Assembly: GCA_018857735.1 (NCBI GenBank)
Contig: JABMCL010001789.1
Coordinates: 61,001-125,000 of the forward strand
Length of the DNA stretch: 64,000 bases
Reading direction: 5' to 3'
Source of the DNA: Alviniconcha marisindica
Lineage: Eukaryota; Mollusca; Gastropoda; Provannidae
A program made the translations under genes and the position numbers. Under the pieces are notes generated by a model. The model did not search any database. It was not told where the DNA came from and saw only the letters and a program-made list of their open reading frames with translations. The number at the start of each line of letters is the position of its first letter. The stretch's first letter is position 1. This document shows positions 11,606 through 23,203 of the stretch, one piece after another.

Positions 11606-11699
11606 TTTTCACATGAATATTTTAACATACCCAAAAAGGAAGACACACACACACACCAAAACAACAACCTGTTTTCACATGATTTAGATAAAGGAACAA

Positions 11700-11740
<41 letters not shown>

Positions 11741-11847
11741 TTTTCACATGAATATTTTAACATACCCAAAAAGGAAGACACACACACACACACACACACC
11801 AAAACAACAACCTGTTTTCACATGATTTTAGCATATCCACAAAGGAA

Positions 11848-11910
<63 letters not shown>

Positions 11911-12116
11911 TTGTTTTCATGTGAATATATTAACATACCCACAAAGGAACACACACACACACAAACACACACATGTTTTCACACCATTTTAACATATCCA
12001 CAAAGGAACACACCCACATACACACGCATGCATGCACAGACACTTGTTATCACATGAATATTTTAACATACCCACAAAGGAAGACAAACAAATAAACAAA
12101 CAAACAAACAAACAAA

Positions 12117-12151
<35 letters not shown>

Positions 12152-12155
12152 CCAT
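11425..12155. repeat. Compound array of AC microsatellites and about 40-bp spacers
   Basis: Blocks of (AC)n alternate with a spacer containing TTGTTTTCACATGAATATTT and AACATACCCAAAAAGGAAGA. A shorter spacer form contains AACCTGTTTTCACATG. About ten spacer copies are present, and the last switches to an AAAC repeat. Open frames are artefacts of the dinucleotide runs. Confidence 0.9.
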
Positions 12156-12377
12156 CAAGAAAACAGATATAATCAGCTTCATTACTTTTGACACTGTTAT
12201 ATTGTATATTATATACACACATAAACCCAGGCCTGAACCCACTCTTACATCACAAAAGGTTTGGATGAATCAGTGTCCTCTGTTACACTTTCATCTCAAA
12301 TCACCAAGCATAGCTGGTTCTCAGCTGCCAATCTCCCAAGCAACTTCGCTAATCAGACTTTCACGCATAATATTCCA

Positions 12378-12775
12378 GGGGAGCGGGAACAGCTCAGTGG
12401 ATGAGCACTGGACTCATGATTGAAGGGTCGTAGGTTCCGTTCCTGGCAGAAGCAGTCGCAGGAGATTTTTCAACTTTCGGTGCAGATTCTCATTTGGGTA
12501 TCCGTTCCACCCCCACATTACTGCAGTAGCTTGCAATAGATGCAGGCCATTCTGCCACAAGCGGCAGGTGGCAGGTTACAGCTAAACGCACATGGTGACA
12601 TGCACCCTTCGTATGTGGCTTCAAATAAAGAAGTGACACTGCAAATGGTGCATGGTGTACACAGAACATGCGGCGAGACAGCAGCAGTTTCATGTGGCAC
12701 CAGCCATGCAACAACCAAACTGCTGTAGTGCAGGTACACCACTTTGGTGGATCTTCAACAACAAAACAAAAAACA
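12378..12775 (+). mobile_element. tRNA-derived SINE, type 2, copy 1
   Basis: The head, GGGGAGCGGGAACAGCTCAG, is followed by GCACTGGACTCATGATTG and a degraded B box (GGTTCCGTTCC). It resembles a tRNA with a CAT anticodon position. The body is shared with 14354-14735: CCGTTCCACCCCCA, GCAGTAGC, CCATTCTGCCA, CAGGTTACAGCTAAA, and TACACCAC near the end. It ends in an A-rich AACAACAAAAC tail. Confidence 0.85.
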
Positions 12776-12860
12776 AAATGCTGTGTAAAGCTACAGTTGC
12801 TTGTTCAGAGTCACACACAACCAGAGCGCCGTGGGTCTGCCTGGAAGTGGAACAGCGCTA

Positions 12861-13370
12861 TTGGGCGATTCAGCGAAGCTGGTTTGCTAGAGTGAATGTA
12901 CTTTGTAATCTTTCGCGCAAGAAGTCGCGAGAGGTCACAGCACACTTCCGGGCCGATTTCTGAGTAGGCGTTGCTTCACGCTGTGTATAACTGGAAGTTG
13001 AACCTAGAATTGCGAAGCAGTACAAATGCCAATACTGTTGCATTTGCAAAAATTACTGTGGAAAGGGGATGGCGGGTGGAAAAAAGTGTCTTTGCGTCGT
13101 TTTTTGGCTGACCAGAAGATAGCGAGTTCCTAGAAAAAATGCGTTTTGGGGCATCCTATAGCACGGGCAACAAGTTATTGCTTATTTCCAGACACATTAT
13201 GACTACGGGCCTCAAAAATGCCTTTAAAGTTGGCAGTGTAAAATTCGCAAATTCACTGTCACCGCCTGCCATTGTGAAGAAAGTACACACCGGAAGTAAA
13301 AGCAGCCAAGGGACTTAAGCGATGTCGGGCAAAAGTCAAGGGAGTTAACAACCCCGCCTGAATCGCCCAA
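12861..13370 (-). mobile_element. TA-flanked MITE, 510 bp, copy 2 (inverted)
   Basis: Full-length inverted relative of 7842-8348. The ends are TTGGGCGATTCAG and CTGAATCGCCCAA, bordered by TA at 12859-12860 and 13371-13372. Internal blocks such as the reverse complement of TGCGCGAAAGATTACAAAG align throughout. It starts about 85 bp after the preceding SINE. Confidence 0.8.
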
Positions 13371-13372
13371 TA

Positions 13373-14279
13373 CAGTTGCCACTGTGAAGAGCTTAGGGCC
13401 CATCTCAAAACCAGGCGCTCAACAAGTGTCCATATAACAATAATTCTGCATGAAGCACAAAGGGTGGGCCCATGAGCCCAAAGCGAAAGCATAGCAACAG
13501 AGCGAAAGACTGGCAGATAAAGCCAAACAAAATTTGTCAAATTAAGCAATGGTGCACAGTCACCGATGACAATTAGAGATACAATCAGCTGCAAACCAGG
13601 AGAGGCAAAGTACACTGATCCAAACACTGGAATCAGACACCAACGTGTTTTCTGTCCTCGTCCGAGGGGTTAGAATTCAGTCCGGCTTCCAAGGAAACAA
13701 ATTAGCTTAACTCTGAGCTTAGCTGGAGCTAGAAAACCTCCCAGGACCCGAGACCTCCCAGGCGAATCATTAGCCAGTGAAAGCAAAATGAAGGGATGCT
13801 CCTCACCCCCCCCCCCCCCCCCCCCCTCCAACACCTTCCACAGGGCAAATCATCTCCCATTTGTGTTTGTTAAAAATTCATGAAAGTTGCTTCCCATTAC
13901 CACTTTTTTTCAAAAATGCACAGCTGAGCTGCTTCCCTTTACAGCATTTTTCAAAGATGCTTAGCTGGAGAATGTTGACTAACCTTCTGTTTAAGTCTTT
14001 TACTTCTTACAGACAGATGGTGCAAAACACCGAAAGTACATTTGCAACCAGAAAAACTCTTGAGTCCTGAACCATCATAGTTAACATAACAGTTAATCAA
14101 CACAACACGGACATAATTGACACTCAACAGATCACGTGTTTTTTTTGTCATTCATAAACACAACAATTTTCTTTTATCTCCATCAAACAGTCAGCACTGC
14201 TGACGTTTGCTGGATATTCACGCTTCTTTGGAAGTCCACAATCGGTGCTCCATGCCACCTGGTGCTGTACAAGCTGTTG
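13373..14279 (-). other. Likely PPP1R11 3' UTR and downstream DNA
   Basis: This lies directly downstream of the PPP1R11 stop codon on the minus strand, so at least its upper part is probably 3' UTR. There is a C run at 13808-13826. No AATAAA is evident close to the stop, so the transcript end cannot be placed. Confidence 0.4.
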
Positions 14280-14332
14280 TTATGACGTCGAAGGGCCGGG
14301 GCCATCCACCGAACCACCATCACTGCTCGGCC
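14280..14332 (-). CDS. PPP1R11: PPP1R11 coding exon 4 (terminal)
   Basis: The acceptor is TTTTTTGTTTTATGCAG. The two leading bases complete the split glycine codon, followed by PSSDGGSVDGPGPSTS and TAA at 14282-14280. It was chosen for matching phase, an immediate stop and a Gly/Pro/Ser-rich end. It is the least conserved part of the family, so less certain than the other exons. Confidence 0.75.
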
Positions 14333-15253
14333 CTGCATAAAACAAAAAACAGCGGGGATAGCTCAGTGGTTTGAGCACTGGACTCATGATTGAAAGGTCG
14401 CAGGTTCGAATCACTGCAGGAGCGGTTGGAGAATTTTCTTCTCCAGGGTCAACTTTCTGTGCTGACTCATTTCGGTATCCGTTCCACTCCCATGTTACTG
14501 CAGTAGCACGTAAAAGATCCCGGTCATTCTGCCAAAAGTGCAGGTAGCAGGTTACAGCTAAACATGCATGCGCCTTACATATGTGGTTTTGCATGAAGTG
14601 ATATGGTGCGTGGTTGTATGGTATACACAGTACGCACTGAGATGGCAGCAGTTTCATGTGGCACCAGCCATGCCAGCACTGTAAGTACACCACCTCAGTG
14701 GATATTCAAAACTGTGCTATAAAAAAATAAAGCTATCCACTCAGGTAGAATAACATGCGAGGCAAAATCTGTTGGGCCCTGCATCAAAACGAAAAATGAC
14801 ACAATACCAAAACTAGTATTGTTAGTAATGAAGGTTGTAATCAGGGCAGAAACAAAATATCATCACCAAATCTGCTTAGTCATGCATGAAATGAAAAACG
14901 ACACAATTCTGAAATGAGTTGTAGATTGAAATCATCCATGAACTATGAAGGAATCGGGGGGGAAAAAGGGAGGGAAATCATCACCAAATCGCAAAACAAA
15001 ATCTGCTTTGTAGTTCATGGCACACATCAGAGTGTTTGTTGGAAAAAGCCTAAAGGGAGAAAGCTGAGTCGACCTGCAGGGTTCTCATAATTCCTGCTAA
15101 TTTCCCGTATTTTAGCAAAAACGTATTGGCTGTTACTTTGCTTGACTGGTTCTCTTAAAAATGTGTAAAAAGAAACAAACAAAAAACACCGCAGCAGAGA
15201 GAGAGACAGAAAGACGGAGAGAGAGGAGAGTGTATGTGCATGGAGTTGTGTGT

Positions 15254-15305
<52 letters not shown>

Positions 15306-15350
15306 GTGTGTGTGTGTGTGTGTTGTTGTGTGCATGTATGGTGTGTGCAT

Positions 15351-15401
<51 letters not shown>

Positions 15402-15413
15402 GTGTGTGTGCAT

Positions 15414-15450
<37 letters not shown>

Positions 15451-15465
15451 ATGGTGTGTGTGCAT

Positions 15466-15506
<41 letters not shown>

Positions 15507-15789
15507 TGTGTGTGTGTGTGTGTGTGGGATGGTGTGCGTGCTGTGTGGTGCATGGTGTGTGTGCATGGTTGTGTGTGGTTGTGTGTGTGTGTGTGTTGTG
15601 TGTGTGTGTGTGTGTGTGGTGTGTGTGTGTGTGTGCATGTGTGTGTGTGTGTGTGTGTGGTGTGTGTGTGTGTGTGTGTGTGGTGTGTGTGTGTGTTGTG
15701 TGTGGTGTGGCATGGTGTGGTGTGTGTGTGTGTGTGTGTGCATGGTGTTGTGTGTGTGTGTGTGTGTGTGGTGTGTGTGTGTGGTGTGT

Positions 15790-15870
<81 letters not shown>

Positions 15871-18800
15871 TGTGGTGTGTGTGTGTGTGTGTGTGTGCAT
15901 GGTGTGTGTGTGTGTGTGTGTGCATGGTGTGTGTGCGCGTGCACGAGCATGTGTTCTAGGCGGAAAGGGAACAGGGTGCTTGCTAGTACAAGTAGGACAG
16001 ACTGTAGCAGTAGCGTCTATAGATGGCAGTGTATCTGACCCATGACAGTAATTGTCTGACTGGTTTTTATGAACCACTTTCGCTACCTTATACTTATCGA
16101 TCTATGTCACACCAGTTTGAAAAATGTTTAGTACGGGTGCTGAACCAGGTAAGATATTTATAAATTTGAAAGGCTAAATTCCTGGCCTTAGCAGGCAAAG
16201 TATGCCGGACCACATCGGTCAATATTCCTCATCTTAAATAACTTCAAGCAAGTTTTTGTCTTTGTTGCTTGTTTTCTTTCTAGAAATGTGGGTAGATTAT
16301 GAAAATGCATGCTCATGTATGATACTGATCAGTGCCATGCACATTCAAATTCATTGCGGTGTTTGTATGTGGGTGTGGGTGTGTTTCTATATATATATAT
16401 GATACTTTACGTAAATTGTTTTTGATAGGACTGTGCTCTACATGTGTATAGAATATCATATATATAGGTTAATATGTATTATGTGAGCGCTCAGGGCGTT
16501 GATGAGCGCACAATAAATGTACATTATTATTATTATTAAAACAACGTCCTTAGTCTTTCATGTTTTAGGTATGTAAATATGTGTCTGAACAACTCCACTG
16601 TTAAAGGAAAAGTCCAAGGTTTTTAAGTATGCAAAATGACCATCGAAATGATTGACAAATGAGTCACTAGTCTAAGATTTAATACAATAAAAAATGAAAA
16701 CAAATGTTTATGTTGGTTTTAATTGATTTTATTTTCTGTAGGCTGGCCGAGACTGCTGTCACATGACTTTCTCGGAAGTGACGTCAGTCTGGGGAGTCAG
16801 TGCGGTTGCCATCTGAGATTGTTCATTGAATGTGTATGCGTGTGGTCGACAAAAAGCTCTACAATGCCGGCCTACTGTGTTGCAGCAAACTCACAAGCAA
16901 CCCAAAGCATACCTATGCATGAGTTCCCGTGGAATCGACCCACTGTGAGGCGAAAATGGGTCAAATTTGTACAATTCAAATGAGCTGATTTTTATGCTGC
17001 GCCTCAGTCACGCCCATCTGTGTAGTGAGCACTTCGCTGAGTGCAATTTCGTAAACTTTATGGCGAAATACCAAATGGGGTTTCATCAAAGCGGAATTTG
17101 TAGGGCTGTCCACAGGGTAACCGACTTGCAAAAAAATCCAGTTCGAATCTCCAAGGATGAAGCTGACGAGCAGCAAGTGCACAGCATGATACCAAAAACT
17201 GAGAGATACACTGATACTCTGAAACAAGCATTAACAAGGCAAAGACAAAAAGTCTGACACAAATGCCTACAGCAGAAAAGGCCATGAAAGAAAGAGACCT
17301 ACACAAATGCCTGTGGCAAAGAAAAAAAGAACAGACCACAAATGCCTGTGGCAAAGAAAGAAAGAGCAAACCACAAATGCTGGTGGCAAACGAAAAATGG
17401 CTTCCCTCATCAGTCAAGCAAACAACTGACACCAAATGAAAGAAACAAAACAGCTGAAACCACCTCAAAACCCCAAACGGTTGCCTACCTGCAAGCATAA
17501 GGTGGAAAAAACACCAAAACAAACAAACAAACAAACAAACAAATCACAACAGTCTAATAGACTACTGTCTGCAACAAAGGAGTGGACAACTACAGTCATA
17601 AGAGCACAGAGCAAAAAATAACTGTGCCAACGACAAACAGATGGAAGCCAAACTTTCCATAACTAACTCTAAACTAACCCCTCACTAACCTGGCTTCCAT
17701 CTAGAAAAACAAAGGCTGCAGACTGATAAAGCAAAACGCTAATCAGGACTACCGATGACAAAACATTGGGATGTAAACAAATGCAGACGACAAGAGAAAT
17801 ACAAAATGGCTGCCCTAATCAGGCAAGCTAACAAGCGGGTATGAAATGGCCAATAAACCAAAGATAAAAAAAGAAAGAACGCATGGTGAAAAAGAAGTGG
17901 AAAAGAGAGAGAAAACAACAAACACTTTCTGAAAAGAAAGAGGAGGCAAGTAATGTCAGCGAGCAACAGGACAAAGGCTGGATACACATAATCCGTGTAC
18001 ACGATACAACCCACTTAGCAGTGACAACACGGCAGGGCAACAGACGCTCATGAACTACCCCATACAAAGAAAAAATGAGAGGTCTCGTTAAACATCGAGA
18101 CTACCCCCCCTCACTCGTCCATCGTAAATAAACGATATAACTTGAGAAACAAAAGGGCAAGCCAAGAGAAAAAACAGTGAATGGCAAGAACCGGTAACTA
18201 GCCCAACCCCAAACCCTAACCCAGGTAGGCCACGAAATCGCTAGTCTATTGAACTAGAACGAAGATAACTTTTTCATTTTTACATATGATGAAACAAACA
18301 AGGATAAATTGGGGAAAAGAAAACACCCAATAAAAGGCAGGCTCCCTGATGAGGTCTAGCCTGTTGTGAAAGCTAGAGTAAACAGAGCGAAAAAGACTGA
18401 AACGCCACGCACCTAACAAGGTTCGAGAAAGATGAAATAACAAGGAGGAAATAAACAAAGGCCCAACTACTGACAATGGCATCGGAGCTTCATCCTTGGA
18501 GATTCAAACTGGAATTTTTTCCAAATCGGTTACCCTGTGGCTACTAGCAATTTGCAGCGACTCCCCAGAGTGACGTAGTGCGCATATGTGCACATGATTT
18601 TCAGCGTCATGGCGACGCTTTCGGTCCAACAGAAAATGCCTGTTTTCATCATTTATAACCCTCAGATCACAATTTCACCTACATCATTGTTCTCAGCAAA
18701 CTTTAACGGAAATCGTGTCAAAAATCACCCCCAACCTTGGACTTGTCCTTTAAAAATACACTCTCAACGATTAATAATGAAGCAGATTCCTCACATCCCC

Positions 18801-20727
18801 CCATTTTATTTTATTTTTAATTCTACAACAAAATCTTAGTTCCCACCCCAAAACAAAACTAAAGCAGCTGCCAATGTGCTATGTTATATTGTGATATATA
18901 ATGATAAAAAAATTGCAACGACTATTCCAGCTTTCAGTTCTCCATCACATTTTGACACTTCACGAGTCTGAATAATGACGGTATAGCTTTCTCTCTGTCT
19001 GCGAAAATGCTCTCCCCTGATCCAACTTTTACAGCTGACTGGCTGTTAAAAACCAATTATCTACAGATGTATCTGTGAAAACGCCAGCATTAATTAAGGA
19101 TGTTTTCCATGGACGGCCTTGTGGATCAAGGATGGAACTACATTAATCGCTGACTGCCAAGTAAGTACTGTTTCGTAAAAAAAATGTATGCCTGAAAGTT
19201 AAACTTAAAGCAAAACACTTGCTGACTTTTCTCATAATCTTACCGGCTCCTCCGTCGCTACCCTGGTCATGCTGGTGACCGTGGCCGCCGTGGTGACGAT
19301 AGCATTTCTTTTTGTGACCATGGCAACTGTGTGTCTCATCCCCATCGTCTTCGTCTGAGGAAGAGGACTCACCAAAGAGCTTGGGTTTTTCATAAATACA
19401 ACAACCTGTAACAGCAACAACAACAATCTGATTGGTGTTATGGGTTATATAATAATGTCAATAATAGTGGGTGAGGTGCACTGCGCTTTACAAGATCAAC
19501 ATATAATGCACAAATTAAAAACTCAAAAATAATAAATTACAGTCATAGTGTTGGACACAAAAATAATATTGTGTTGTTGTACATGAGAACAGCTTACAGC
19601 AGTACTCACAAGAGTTAAGAGATAAACCATCTGCTTTATAAAAACCACCGGAGTGAAAAACAAAAATGTGATCACGCAACTTGACAGATATATATATATA
19701 TGCACTATAAGTATAATAATTAATTTTTATCACTTTCCACTGTTGGTTCCCATGCCTTTTCTGTCTTCCGTCCCTTTACATCAGTACATGGAGTGACCTT
19801 CCCCTTCCTCTCTGACAGAAACCTTCTCTCGACAGTACTCTTTTAGATCAAATATCTAGACATTTCTCTTCCCAAAACTATAGACCTGCCATGTTTTCCA
19901 TTCCCTGCTGCTGTCTTCATCTGTCTCTTCATCCACTTCAAGTCTCTGTTTGCTGTGATAACAGCTGTCGGAGTGGTTTTACATTATATTTTGAATGATT
20001 TATTATTATAATGTTATATTTTTATCCTGATCACTGACACTGACAGTGACACAGTGACACTGAGTGTGTGTGACAATGACATCATCAGAATTATCAGCTG
20101 GCAGACACGTAAACTGTAATTTCCCCAAGAAGGAAGTAGCATTATAAGAAGTTTATTACCCATTACCAGACTTACATTTCGATTTCTTTTTATCCATGTG
20201 TTCGTTGTCCACTGTCTCTGTTGACCATTTGACCTTGATGTCAGACTTTGGCTTCTTCAGCTTCAAATGCAGAGTGGGACTTTGCTGTCCAGACACACAG
20301 AAAACAACAACAAGAAGTTATCATGCATTTAATTTTAACCCATGTTGCAGTCTGATTTCAGAAGACTTGTAACCAAGAGCTCTGCTGGTCTATGGTCATT
20401 ACACTTACAGAGTAACAAATGCAGACCAAGAAGACCAAAAAAAATTAATCAATTTCAGGGACTGATCAGTATTTTCTTCATATTTCCACTAAAGATGCGT
20501 AGAGCTCTAGCTGCCAAGTCAACCCTCTTTTTAAGTTTGTTGGATTACCATAACATTCCTACCATATTTATAACTTTATTAGGCCAAAACTGAAACTAGT
20601 AAAAGACTTGCATTATTTATTCAAACTTAAACTAGTAAACGACTCAGCCCTGTAAACAATACAAGAACTAATTTCAAATGCAGCCTTCCTCTGTGTTGCT
20701 TCCCCCCCCCCCCCTCCCCCCCCCAGT

Positions 20728-20766
<39 letters not shown>

Positions 20767-21508
20767 TCTGTCTGTGTGTTTGTCTGTGTTCTAGACTATG
20801 GGGAAGTAGAGCTCTAGCAGTGGTATACTAGTATACTGGACAGCCGTGTATCTGACCGGTTACAATGACTGTTTGGCCAGTTTCTGTGAACCATTTTTGC
20901 CACCTTCTAGATATTACACTGGTTTCAAAATGTCTAGTGCGATCACTGCCATATTTCATCCCATTCAGCAAAATGCACATGGCTGTACTGACAAACCTGA
21001 CATTGTAACAAAGACCACTCTTTAAAAGGTGGTAAAAGCCATACATGTGTATATGGGGACTATACCCCTAGACGTATAATAATTATGCCAGAATTAGTCC
21101 AGTCGCTGACAAGTGACATGTCAATGTTACTTAATCAAGATCGAAACTAACTGCTGCAGTGTCGGGATGGGGCTGCTCACTCACAACAACAGAAATATTT
21201 AAAGAGAGAAGAGCAGAGTTATCAGCTTGTCTGCACCTGTCAGTGTGTCACACAGTGTTGGTGAAAGCATGGCACAGACAACAATTTTACCCTCAGATGC
21301 ATTTATTTTAAAAAACACTTGTTTTGGGGGTTTTATTTTTATTTTTCTGTCACTTTGTTTTTGCGTTTTACTTTTTAAAATTAAACGCATCAGGGGGGAA
21401 AAATCGTTGTCATGCTTTCGCCAACATGGCAATGTCCACTTTTAGCCCCATCAGTTCGCAGTCCCCACCAAAAAAACCCCACTAATACTAAATAGCAATT
21501 TTCATGAC

Positions 21509-21541
<33 letters not shown>

Positions 21542-23203
21542 CCTTATCACAGACCTGGCCATACAACAATATTCCCACAACCAACCACATTTCAACTTTG
21601 CGCTCAACACAATTGCAGAACTGGCAATTTGGAAATAGGCGCTCATTTTCAGAATTCCCACTTTCATCTGCTCAATTCTGGTACTGAGGAAATTCCAACT
21701 TTGCATGGCACATCCAGAAGTTAGTGGTCCTGCCACTGACAGTGTCAATCAGTGCTCCCGATAATGCACAACTGCGGGTCTATTATGCACAGACTTGAAT
21801 TTGATGCACAGATTAGAGATCTGTGCATCATCTTGACACACACATATTTTCAAAGCAATCGAGACAGTCAATGGCTATTTAGCGCATCAATGAAACAAGA
21901 TCGATAAGGCTTAGAACGCAAAACTCTGCTTGCCTAACCACATTCCTGTCTGCGATGCTGACTGGTTTAAATGTCATTTCCAGCAGTTGTATTTCAAAGC
22001 TGATTGTTTGGAAATTCACTTCCCTTCTAAGCTGTCACTTCCTTTCTACGCCTTTGTTTTCACTTCAGCTGAAAAATTGTCGCTTTTAGTTTTACCTGGC
22101 TTACACATGTGAAGAAATGCTTGGCAGCAAAGTCTGATGAAAATATTATTGTTGAGGGAGACAGAAGTATTAAACTTTAAAGCAGCTGAAAAAGATCCTA
22201 GTGCAACCGTAATTGCTAACATATGTTCGACTGGTACAACTGTAGTAGGTAGCATAAATGCGACTGAATTTTGGCAAAGGTGAACATGGCCTCCCTCATT
22301 TTTACTACTGCTCAGTTGCAAAATGGATCTTACAATTTCACAGTGATCAACTCTTTGCCCTGGCAACCAAATGATTTATTATAATTACCGTTTTTGTGAC
22401 AATTACTTTTGTACTTGCTTCCTTCACTGATGTGCTGTTCATTCGCAAAAACCTCAAACAAAACTGAGACTGTTCCATGGCTGTTCTGATAAAATAAAAG
22501 TCAGTGAAGGAAGCAAAATAAAGAATTCAGAATTGTCACAAAAATTGTAATCATTATTATGATTTATTATTTGGCTATCTGATAAGTGATAGAAGCGAAA
22601 ATCACCATGGAACTGTGAGAATCTGAGATCCGGGTGGGGCCATTTTGTGACTGAGAATCAGCCAAATCTACAGTTAACAGTAAAAAGTGTGTGGGGCGGG
22701 GAGGGGGGAGGGTGGAGATGTAATCTCCCACCTTTGCCAGATTTTTGTTTTTTGTTATGCATTTGAAAGAACGAACACTTCTAAAATGACTCAAATTGAA
22801 AGGACTGGGAACAAAAGTTTTTTTCTCTCTATTTTTTACGTATCGTGTACTGTCTGTAAAGGTGAAGTCTGAAGATAGTCATGATGGAGCATTTGTTGTG
22901 TGCTTTTGTTGTTTTAATACAAAAACGGTTGCTACTGAATATTCATATATGCTACTTCAGTGTTGTGACCCCCAGTTTAGGCTGTTTTACCCTTAGATAT
23001 TTTAACTGGGGGTCATTTTGACCCTCACTTAAAATTTCTATGGGGAGCACTGGTCAATGTATCAAATCAAGATCAAAATTAAGCCATTCGAAGAGAGAGA
23101 AAGCTTTCCATTTTACCGGAGTTTCTTCCTCTTTGTCAACTGCCAGTGTCACTGTTTCAGTAACAGTCCCCTCATTGTTTGGCAAGCTGTTGCCTTCGGC
23201 CAT
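14280..23203 (-). CDS. PPP1R11: PPP1R11, protein phosphatase 1 inhibitor-3, complete, four coding exons
   Basis: Joining exons at 23203-23117, 20284-20176, 19405-19244 and 14332-14280 gives 411 bp, a 136-residue protein plus TAA. All three introns are GT-AG and phases agree. The N-terminus is MAEGNSLPNNEGTVTETVT. Residues about 46-50 give IKVKW, the family's PP1-docking (RVxF-like) motif, then STETVDNEHM and KSKCCCIYEKP. An acidic serine stretch and a His/Cys-rich segment follow. Human PPP1R11 is 126 residues with the same order. The family consists of small, largely disordered inhibitors of PP1 catalytic subunits; the Cys/His segment has been linked to ubiquitin-ligase activity in mammals. 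The glycine-rich C-terminus ends GPGPSTS. Introns are 2832, 770 and 4911 bp; the last holds a Kolobok-like transposon, a long GT array and a SINE. The assignment is from recognised motifs, not a search. Confidence 0.93.
14354..14735 (+). mobile_element. tRNA-derived SINE, type 2, copy 2, beside a splice acceptor
   Basis: The head GGGGATAGCTCAGTGG holds an A box (TAGCTCAGTGG). GACTCATGATTG gives a CAT anticodon-like loop, and GGTTCGAATCA is the B box. The body matches 12378-12775, and the end has TACACCACCTCAGTGG then an A-rich tail. It lies antisense to PPP1R11, with its head only about 20 bp from the acceptor of exon 4. Confidence 0.88.
15247..15943. repeat. Long GT microsatellite with CATGGTG interruptions
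   Basis: About 700 bp of (GT)n broken by GCATGGTG and TGGTGTG at irregular spacing. It lies in PPP1R11 intron 3. Every long open frame here, Cys/Val on one strand and His/Thr on the other, is an artefact. Confidence 0.95.
16478..16540 (+). repeat. LINE-type 3' tail
   Basis: Contains GTGAGCGCTCAGGGCGTTGA then GAGCGCACAATAAATG and an ATT repeat. The same tail occurs inverted at 26610-26690. It resembles the 3' end of a CR1/L2-type element. Confidence 0.6.
16605..18749 (+). mobile_element. TTAA-flanked DNA transposon with THAP remnant (Kolobok-like), 2145 bp
   Basis: The ends are near-perfect inverted repeats: AGGAAAAGTCCAAGG on the left and CCTTGGACTTGTCCT on the right. TTAA directly flanks both (16601-16604 and 18750-18753). 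A decayed THAP zinc-finger region follows the left end, at about 16864-17120. TTAA targets together with a THAP-bearing transposase are hallmarks of Kolobok elements. The rest is A-rich with repeats such as ACAAATGCCTGTGGCAAAG (17260-17400) and has no intact transposase. It sits in PPP1R11 intron 3. Confidence 0.8.
16864..17120 (+). pseudogene. Broken THAP-domain coding region of the transposon
   Basis: From the ATG at 16864 the frame reads MPAYCVAANSQ, then HEFPWNRPTVRRKWVKF. This matches the start of a C2CH THAP domain (first Cys, then F-P and W). A TGA at 16981 interrupts the frame. The remaining domain (CSEHFAECNFVNF) lies in another frame. The second zinc-binding Cys appears replaced by Ser in AANS. 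It is clearly inactive as read. Confidence 0.75.
19244..19405 (-). CDS. PPP1R11: PPP1R11 coding exon 3
   Basis: The acceptor is GCTGTTACAG and the donor is GTAAGATT. The split TGT codon joins to give CCCIYEKPKLFGE, the family's most conserved block. A serine/aspartate run and a His-rich segment (HHGGHGHQH) follow. Phase 1 at its end fits exon 4. Confidence 0.93.
20176..20284 (-). CDS. PPP1R11: PPP1R11 coding exon 2
   Basis: Follows the acceptor TGTCTGGACAG and ends AAAT before the donor GTAAGTC. It encodes 36 residues plus one base, including the PP1-docking KVKW and the conserved TVDNEHM. Confidence 0.93.
20702..20780. repeat. Poly-C tract followed by TG microsatellite
   Basis: A run of C with a T interruption is followed by (TG)n and TGTCTG repeats. 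It lies in PPP1R11 intron 1. Confidence 0.9.
21505..21542. repeat. TA microsatellite
   Basis: About 18 TA units within PPP1R11 intron 1. Confidence 0.9.
22372..22567. mobile_element. Fold-back MITE of about 195 bp
   Basis: The two arms are inverted copies. The left arm has GTTTTTGTGACAATTA and GCTTCCTTCACTGA. The right arm has TCAGTGAAGGAAGC and GAATTGTCACAAAAAT. The short centre contains GAGACTGTTCC. Target duplication is not clear in the AT-rich flanks. It is inside PPP1R11 intron 1. Confidence 0.65.
23117..23203 (-). CDS. PPP1R11: PPP1R11 coding exon 1
   Basis: The ATG at 23203 sits in AAAATGG. The exon encodes 29 residues ending DKEEETP and stops at CCG before the donor GTAAAA. TVTETVT matches the threonine/valine-rich start of vertebrate PPP1R11. 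Confidence 0.9.

Noticed and set aside
14354..14425. Functional tRNA gene with CAT anticodon
   Set aside because: A and B boxes are present but the acceptor stem does not pair and a long SINE body follows. Same for 9129-9201 and 12378-12450.
14280..14693. 137-codon minus-strand frame taken as a whole
   Set aside because: Most of it is SINE sequence. Only the last 17 residues, after the acceptor at 14333, belong to a gene (PPP1R11).
15027..16077. Several 240-310-codon His/Thr or Cys/Val frames
   Set aside because: Pure translations of (GT)n and (AC)n. The same applies at 11450-11992, 31376-31940, 53181-54027 upstream of the real exon, 58261-58797 and 61168-61868.
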